Assembly: GCA_001600175.1 (NCBI GenBank)
Contig: BCJC01000004.1
Coordinates: forward strand, 2,108,001 to 2,172,000
DNA: 64,000 nt
Direction: 5' to 3'
Origin: Erythrobasidium yunnanense
Lineage: Eukaryota; Basidiomycota; Cystobasidiomycetes; Erythrobasidiales; Erythrobasidiaceae
Shown in pieces: positions 55,264-64,000 of the stretch (positions are counted from its first letter, which is position 1; the number at the start of each line of letters is the position of its first letter). The position numbers and the translations under genes were made by a program. Below the pieces are notes generated by a model, which saw nothing but the letters and a program-made list of their open reading frames with translations, searched no databases and was not told where the DNA came from.

Positions 55264-58200
55264 ATGGTGACTTCTCCGGGCTACCATCTGCCTTCGCGGG
55301 TCATGCAATCGCCGCCGCAAAGATCTGGAAGCGCACCTTCTTCACCTTCTCCTGCTGCTGGCAATGGAGCTCCAGGTACACCCCGACGTGAGCCTCAAGC
55401 ATTGGAAATGGCACAACTATATTCGCCAAGTGCATCTTATCGCGCTGCAGGGGGTTCTCCCAATATCTATCATACTCCCATGATGGAATCCGCTCCCAGC
55501 TCACAATCATTGAAGTCACCTCCTCGCAATATATCATCACCCAAACCTCTTCTTCTGACCTCCTCTCACCGCGAAAACCTGCAGCCTCACGTGCCTGTCC
55601 AAGGCAACGGAGCGCAACTGCTACCCTCTCTCATGCCTGGAGGACAAGAAGAAGATCCATTCAACGACGCGAAGGTGCCTCTGGAGTCGCCAGCCGCTAT
55701 GAAGAGTGGCTTCGATGCGACTCCTCCAGTTTCACCTGCCGCTTCGGAGAAGCAGAAAGCCCCTCCTCCGCTCTTCAAGCCCACAATCAAGCTTCTATTC
55801 AGTCTATCGACAAAGAAAGACAAGCTCACGCTCATTCTTCCCGCACTCTTCTTCTCGCTCGCGGCTGGTCTCATTCCTCCAATCATGACTTTCGTGCTAG
55901 GAGAAGCATTCGATGTCTTTGCGGCGTATCAAGTCGCGATAGCAGAAGTCATGCTTGACTCTGACTTAGCTTCAGCCAACAACACGCTCAAAACCGATAT
56001 GACGATGGTAGCTGTAAAGCTGGTCATATTGGGCGTGGCCGCAGTAGCAGCGAATACTGCAGCACTTGCCATCTGGCTCATCCATGGAGAGCGAGCTACT
56101 ATGAGGCTGCGAAGACTGGTGTTTAAGGGAGTCGTGACGAAACCTATGGCGTGGTTCGACCTAGGAATGGGCAAGAGACATAGCGCGGAGGATGAGGATG
56201 GCAATGCAGAAGAAGAGAGCGAGTCGAGCGGAGGTCTCATGGGTCGCTTCGCAAGGTGAGCTGATATCCTCGCAATGTAGAGCACCACTGACAGTCTTTC
56301 TGCAGAGAAACGGACCTGGTCAGAAATGCCTTGATCGCCGAGATCGGACGCCTTGTGACGTGCATCTGCACAATCATAGCATGCCTCGTAGTCGCTTTCT
56401 GGCACTCCTACCTCCTAACCTTCGTGATTCTGGGAAGTGTGCCTCTTATCGTGATCATCACTGTCGCGGTCGAAGTCATGGTGACCCCCCTCATCATCGT
56501 CGAGCGCAATATCAGTGCAGCCGCCGCAGCTACAGTCGAGCGGTCCACCGGAGCAATCGCGACCATCAAAGCTTTCAATGCCGAAAAGACGGAAACAAAG
56601 TCATTTGTAGCTCTGGCTCAACGAAGTCGGATGGCTTATAACAGAATCACAATGTTATGGGGTTTCAGAGCTGGTTTCGTGCAGTTCTTACTCCTTACTA
56701 TGTTCATTACTGGCTTCTGGTTCGGGAATTGGCAAGTCCTGACTGGCAAGAAGACGGCTGGAGATGTCACTATCGTCTTTTGGGCTTCCCTTCTGGCAAG
56801 CAGCAATATGCAGATGATCCTACCAATGCTCAATCTCATCGACAAAGGCAAGATCGCTATGGCTTCTCTACTAGAAACCGCTCACCATGAAGTACTACCT
56901 AATCCTTCGAGACCGACATCAGCTATAGAAGCGGCCAAATCACCATTTACGGATAAAGAATCGATGCACAAGCGGGATATCTCCGCTTCAGGCAGCATTA
57001 CTCCCCCTATCACGCCAAATACGCCAACTTTCGTTGCAATCCAGCCTGAGAAGTCTCTCCGTCGACGAGTGACTACTCGTAAGAACAAGCCGCAGCAAGT
57101 GCGCGCTCTTCGCAAGATCCAGCCTGCAAAGTTCTCCGGCGAACTCAGTCTCAAAGACGTCACTTTCCATTATCCTTCGAGACCTGCTCCTGCACCCCCT
57201 GCGCTTGACAAAGTATCTCTTTTCCTTCCTGCTCGCGACACGACTTATATCGTCGGAGGAAGTGGTAGCGGGAAGTCAACAGTCGGCTCATTGCTTCTCA
57301 ACCTATACAAGCCAGATTCAGGCACGATAGAGGCAGATGAGCAAGGCATAGAATGGATAGACGAGAAATGGCTTCGTGGGCACATCGGTATGGTCAGCCA
57401 AGGTGCTTCAGTCATCTTCGAAGGAACAGTTCACGAAAACGTTGCTCTGGGCGTTGTGGGTTCCTCCGGAGACAAACAGAGAAAGCCGGAGGATGTTACA
57501 AGGCAAGAAGTCATTGACGCATGTCGAGCTGCCCTATTCCATGATTTCGTGAGGGATCTTCCAGATGGATACGACACGATGCTTAGTGGCGAGAAAGGTG
57601 CAAGTTTGTCTGGAGGACAGAGGCAGAGGCTCGCCATTGCGCGAGCATACGTCCGTGACCCTACTGTGCTCGTACTAGGTAAGCCCGTCCAGTCTTGCCA
57701 GCTTCCTTACCTAACTGAGTCTTGCTTTCACAGACGAGGCAACTTCGGCTTTGGATATAGTATCTAGGTCGCTCGTCCACGAAGCCATCAAGAAATGGCG
57801 CAAGAATCGAACAACCATCATCATCACGCACGATCTCTCGCCTATCACCGCTGAAGACTTTGTCTACGTGATGCGAGACGGTAGAGTTGTCGAGCAAGGC
57901 TATCGCAAAGAGCTTGAGACGAAAGAAGAAGGATGGTTCCGCCAACTTGCGCATATTCAGGCCGAAGAGCCAGAAGCGATGGAAGCAAACGAAGAGCAGC
58001 CTTACTATGAGGCTATGGAGATCCTTAATGTACCTGAAGTTATGGTCACTCCCCCGAGAAACGCTGCGCATTCTAGTACACTCATGAATAGGCTTAGCGC
58101 TAGTCCCAGCCAGCTCGGAGACCATATTCGCGACTATCAACAGACAAAACGGAAGTCCCAAGTGTTCTTGGAAGAGCAACAGCTTCGCCGCCTTTCGGCT

Positions 58201-60575
58201 TCTTCGCCAGCCTCATTCAAGACAGCTGGCCCTTTACCTATACCCAGCACACCTCCTCGCATGGACTCGCTTCCATCTCGCCCTCAATCTTATTTCGGCA
58301 CTCCACCTCTTCGTCCTCGATCGCAATTCCTGTCCACTCCCCCTCGCCCACAATTAGTAGGAACACCCTCCTCCGATTCCGTTAGACGCTCCTACAGGGA
58401 CTCTACCATGTCTTTCGGCGCTCTAGAGCGTGTCGGGCTATCTGCTTCCACGAAGAGACCATCTCCAGGGGCAAGGCGACCTCCTGGACCCCGAGACAGC
58501 TGGCATCAGCTCCAAGAGCAGGTCAGCCGAATTGACCCGGATCCAGTCGCATTCGATAAAGCGGACAACTCCAAGATTGACATGAAGGACGATGGGCCTG
58601 CTCCGGTCTTGCCTTTATGGAAGATCGTGCGGATTATCATTCCTGAAATCCCTAACAAAGTAGGCCTGGTCATCGGTCTTCTGCTCTGTGTCGGTGCGGG
58701 TGTATGCACGCCCTTCTTCTCAAACCTCTTCGCTCAACTCCTTTCTGGTCTTGGCAATCCTGGAGCTGTTAATCTCACCCGAACTGCCCTTCTTCTGCTG
58801 CTAGTCGCGCTCGCCAACGGTCTAGCTGATTGGGGCAAATACTCAATCTTGCAAAGAGTAGCAATGGGCTGGATTGCAATGCTTCAGGAAAGATGCTTCA
58901 ACGGTATCATCAACCAAGATAAAGCCTGGTTCGATCAGTCTGAGAACACACCTATTTCGCTTGTGACAAAGCTGGTCAAGGATGCCGAAGACGCAAGAAA
59001 CCTCATCGGATACGTTATCGGAAACATGGTTGTCATCTTGTCAATGATGATCATGGGTATTGTCTGGGCGTTCATCCAGGGATGGCAACTTACTCTCGTC
59101 GGACTGTCAATGGGTCCGCTGTTCGCACTGTCGGCTGCGGCTGGATCTTCCATCCTTGGGAAATACGAGAGAATCAACAAGGTGCAGAGGGAAGACTGTG
59201 CAAAGAAGTTCTATCAGGTACGTTCGTTTGCTAAAGATGCAAGCATATAAGCTGAGCTGGGTTTTACATCGCAGTCTGTTACGAACGTCAAAGCCATTCG
59301 CTCAATGTCTCTTGAATCAGTCTTCCTGGAAAAGTTCGAAGCTTCTCTCGCCGTAGCGTACCAAGGAGGAAAGCGAAGTGCTTTCTTCACGGGTTTTGGA
59401 ACAGGAATTGCATTCTTCACCATCTACGCTGCGCAGGGTGAGGGTTCACGTTCTTTGGGTACTACAACCATCGGCTGACTCGGTTGTTCTCCTGTATCCA
59501 GCCGTCATGTTTGCTGTCGGAGCTATCTTCATCACTCGTGGTTGGTATACCTTCCAACAGGTCATGGTTGTCTTCACGCTCCTAATCTTCACCATCACCT
59601 TCTCTATGCAAATCATCCAGAACATTCCGCAAGTGACGAAAGCGAAATACGCGGCATGCGATTTCTTCCGCTTGAAGGCACTCTCCCTCGAAACCGCCGA
59701 GTCGAAAGGCAAGATGACGTTCCCTGTCACTGGACATATCTCGTTCGAGAATGTCTCCTTCAATTATCCCGCTAGGCCGGATGCGAACGTACTGTCAGAT
59801 GTGTCGTTCGAAGTCAGACCGGGCGAATGTGTGGGCATCGTAGGACCTTCAGGAAGTGGTAAATCTACTATAGCGGCTCTTCTGCAACGACTGTATGAGC
59901 CGACTCCTGATGGCGGAGTAGTGAGAATCGATGGACGACCCTTACAGCGGATCGACGTGAAGTACCTACGAGACCATGTAGCCGTCATCTCGCAGCATCC
60001 TGCTCTATTTGATATGTCCATCGAGGGTAACATCCGATATGGTTCTGCTCCTTCAGCTGCAGATGCCAGCCAAGACGATGGGAACAGCTACATTACTCAC
60101 GAACAAGTAGTCTTAGCCGCAAAAGCAGCTCATCTACACGACTTTATAATGACGCTTCCAGACGGGTACAAAACGCACCTGGGCGAGAATGCAGGCTTGA
60201 TCTCAGGAGGTCAGGCTCAGCGATTACAGATCGCTCGAGCGCTCGTCCGGCCTCGTGAGATCCTACTTGGAGATGAAATCACTTCTGCATTGGATGCGGA
60301 GAACCAGGATGCGGTCATGAAGACTATTCTGGACGTCAAAGTTGGAAGAACGACTCTATTGGTCACGCACAAAATGAGCGTCATGAAGACATGTGATAGA
60401 CTGATAGTGGTCGAGAATGGAAGGATCGTGCAGCAAGGGCACTATGATCAGCTTGTTGCTCAGAAAGGAGTGAGTCGTGGCCTTCTTAGTGCATCCGGAC
60501 ATTACTGACATTTCGTGTGTTCCACAGAGCGCATTCGCGAAGTTAGCATCTGCAGGCGAGCTTGAGCATACCTAG
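55264..60575 (+). CDS. STE6: Full-length B-family ABC exporter, Ste6/pheromone-exporter type
   Basis: Two membrane-domain plus nucleotide-domain halves in one chain of about 1670 residues; in fungi the class exports farnesylated mating pheromone. A Ser/Pro-rich N-tail of about 170 residues precedes TM1. NBD1: GGSGSGKSTVGSLLLNLY, LSGGQRQRLAIARAYVRDP, VLVL|DEATSALDI and ITHDLS. A linker of about 200 residues rich in Ser/Pro/Arg (58000-58570) leads to TMD2, then NBD2: GPSGSGKSTIAALLQRLYEP, LISGGQAQRLQIARALVRP, ILLGDEITSALDAEN and LLVTHKMSV. All Walker, signature and His-switch residues are present. Introns: 56256-56305, 57679-57733 (splitting the Walker B Asp codon), 59218-59274, 59438-59501 and 60470-60527. 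Ste6 rather than another exporter is inferred from layout. Confidence 0.87.
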
Positions 60576-61130
60576 GCTAGGTCGATGCTCGCCGGAGTAG
60601 TCTGAAATTAGTAGTTTCACCACTCAAATAGTAAAATAAGAAGTGCATAGCAACCCAGTATGAAGTCGTCATTCTTTATGTATCTATCGTTATAGCAAGC
60701 CTATTTGACATCTCAGCTCCTGTCCTATTGGAAGACCTTGTGTAGAATACCATCCCTTTTCTCCAATCTTGATTCTGGTTGCGGACCGATGCTCGAGGGC
60801 TGGGGTATCCTTGCAGGTCTCCGAGACATGGTCGATATGCCTGACTTTGCCGCTTCCTTGCGCCAGGAGAGAATTGTACTGGCTCGGCTTCGCCTACTGC
60901 CGTAATTGAGCCAAGTAGCTGATAGGAGAGCTTCCATAGGCTATAAGCGCCTCGAAGAATGGCTAGGAGGATTTGGCTACATCTGCGGATACTCCTGAAG
61001 CGCTCTTAAGTGAGTCCTATTCAAGTCTTAGCCAGCTCTTGATGTATTTCAAAGGATGTCGCAGAGTGCCTCCAACATGCTTTCAGATTTCTCTCTCGAT
61101 GCTTGACTAAAGAGAATAAGCTGCTGCATG
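60576..61130. other. Convergent gap with one doubtful small ORF
   Basis: A 70-codon minus-strand frame from ATG 60937 (MEALLSATWLNYGSRRSRAS..) is basic and faintly natural but has no recognisable family. Otherwise 3' regions of the flanking genes. Confidence 0.35.
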
Positions 61131-61931
61131 TCATCTGTTCCTAGCAATCTTCTCCCACGCCCTGATCCTCACATCCAATTTCTGCAGATTGTTCTTCGTG
61201 AATATATCTTCGTCTCTTCTCCCATCACCGCTTCTATGCCTTAAGTTAGCCAAGCTGTCTATCTTCCTGATGAAGTTTAGGACATCTTCTGGAGAAGCGA
61301 GCTCCGATGCGAAAGCTGAAGGCGCAGGAGGTAAGAAAGAGGATGGGGATGAGGGATGGCGGATGGTATTTGTGTGTGAATGTAGTTCTTGCATCAGAGC
61401 CTGGATTGAAGACACTTCTTGCTGCAAGCGGGCGATCTCGGACTTGGTCGAATCCAAAGAAGGCCGGCTCTGAGCTTGATCGGCCATGGCAGGTCTGGGA
61501 GAGTGATCTTCCAGCCCTTGAGAGCTTGGTTGACGGTCGCACGAAGTTGGCGTTGTTTGCCTTGCTTCCCTGCTTTCGAGACCTATTGGACTATCCTGTC
61601 TTCGAGGCTGCAACACTGACTGTGGAGTGCGGCGATCCGGACCGTCGATCCTTTCTGAAGAAGGGGAAAGCGCGAATGCAGACTGAAGACTCTCCCGTTG
61701 CCTGACCGAGCTGGAAGGAGGAGTCCGTAGGCTATCTTCCTCCGGTCGTTGCTCCTTCGCCGGCCCAGCATCATATCCGTCCAAGAATGCTATCAGACCT
61801 TCTACTCCCTTTGTATGTGCTGTATTCTGTGTCAAGTAGGTATTTATTCTGTGTTCCTGAGATGCGGATGTGATCTTGCTAGCTGAGGTAGAGGCTGAGC
61901 GGGCAGAGAGGCAAGGAGAGGATGAGGACAT
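61131..61931 (-). CDS. Ser/Pro-rich coiled-coil protein, unknown
   Basis: Single open frame of 266 codons from ATG 61931 (MSSSSPCLSARSASTSASKI). The first 150 residues are disordered, Ser/Arg/Pro-rich. A short leucine-heptad helix follows (SEIARLQQEVSSIQALMQEL), then a Pro/Ser spacer and a conserved-looking C-terminal block (SPEDVLNFIRKIDSLANLRH and KLDVRIRAWEKIARN). No intron is needed. No family recognised; coiled-coil plus short tail is typical of scaffold or kinetochore-type proteins, which is speculation. Confidence 0.55.
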   Translation of the reverse strand: MSSSSPCLSARSASTSASKITSASQEHRINTYLTQNTAHTKGVEGLIAFLDGYDAGPAKEQRPEEDSLRTPPSSSVRQRESLQSAFALSPSSERIDGPDRRTPQSVLQPRRQDSPIGLESREARQTTPTSCDRQPSSQGLEDHSPRPAMADQAQSRPSLDSTKSEIARLQQEVSSIQALMQELHSHTNTIRHPSSPSSFLPPAPSAFASELASPEDVLNFIRKIDSLANLRHRSGDGRRDEDIFTKNNLQKLDVRIRAWEKIARNR

Positions 61932-62345
61932 GGGAGCGCGATGGAAGGGAGAGGTCTATCGGAGCCAGAGTTGTGAAACGAGGAGAGGAGGGCGATGGGA
62001 TCTCGAGGAGGACCAGCCTGGATTCTGATAGCCAAGTGGTGAAGCTATGCCGATAGCAGTAATACCAAGCAATATTCTGATGATAACCTGCTACTCCTTT
62101 AATCCAGTGCGAACGCTGCCAACGAGGATTGATCGGGTCAGGCACGGGTGAGCCTGGTCGCACAAAATGAGGAGATGAGATGTATAAGACCTGTGTATCT
62201 ACAAAGTGTTACAGTTGATGTATAATGATAGCCTTACACTGTCCCTTTACACCCTTTTGAGTCCGGCTTAAGCTGACCTTTGATTCTCACTCTCTCTTCT
62301 CTTTTCTTTCTCCCCCCATCGCCCATCTTCAATCCTTCAACCACC
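61932..62345. promoter_or_regulatory. Divergent promoter and pyrimidine-rich leader of ATP2
   Basis: 414 bases between divergent starts at 61931 and 62346. From 62280 to 62345 the plus strand is a C/T-rich tract ending in CCACC directly before the ATG, a strong start context expected for an abundant protein. Confidence 0.55.

Positions 62346-64000
<1,655 letters not shown>

Overview
The window is fungal nuclear DNA. Almost every gene is cut by several short GT-AG introns, mostly 48-90 bases, often with a CTRAC-like branch site just before the acceptor. Products carry mitochondrial presequences, GPI and secretory signals, F-box, SET, C2H2 and AP-2 domains. Intron density, a full-length Ste6-type B-family ABC exporter with a long linker, and a Pho85-type cyclin suggest a basidiomycete, perhaps tremellomycete-like. 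The phylum is an inference from gene style; no sequence comparison could be run. No rRNA, tRNA, CRISPR, plasmid or virus-like element was recognised.

Layout. 1-7.1 kb: 3' part of transketolase, a SET-domain protein, a 74-residue hydrophilic protein, a Siw14-type phosphatase, a small type I membrane protein and nucleoside diphosphate kinase. 7.8-15.3 kb: an F-box protein divergent from a D-2-hydroxyacid dehydrogenase, a DUF3429/TMEM69-like mitochondrial membrane protein, an RraA-like protein and an unrecognised multi-exon gene. 17.8-28.5 kb: Pcl-type cyclin, GSKIP-domain protein, PPIL1-type cyclophilin, a Bre4-like membrane protein, a helical protein and AP-2 mu. 28.8-33.2 kb: glycerol-3-phosphate acyltransferase divergent from signal peptidase Sec11. 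33.2-35.9 kb: a locally duplicated block of small unrecognised genes sharing a roughly 75-residue repeat. 36.4-45.1 kb: sugar O-acetyltransferase, an unknown protein, a GPI-anchored GH26-like hydrolase and C1-tetrahydrofolate synthase. 45.9-54.9 kb: a four-finger C2H2 regulator with a 3.3 kb gene-poor upstream region, a small secreted protein, an R3H-type protein and a MAPEG protein. 55.3-64 kb: Ste6-like exporter, an unknown protein and the 5' part of ATP synthase beta.

These are ordinary scattered eukaryotic genes, not one pathway cluster. Loose themes are folate and sugar metabolism (transketolase, C1-THF synthase, hydroxyacid dehydrogenase), the secretory and lipid route (Sec11, GPAT, AP-2 mu, GH26, MAPEG) and mitochondrial proteins (ATP2, DUF3429, RraA-like). 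Many neighbours are divergent with 90-420 base shared promoters or convergent with 30-160 base gaps. The best candidate for something undescribed is the duplicated block at 33.3-35.9 kb. Other points of note are a GC-AG first intron in AP-2 mu, a likely dual-start C1-THF synthase, an F-box gene with an in-frame TAG that may be intronic, and several stop-free introns whose length is a multiple of three. Exon joins were made by eye from reading frame, splice signals and remembered family motifs, so single boundaries may be off.
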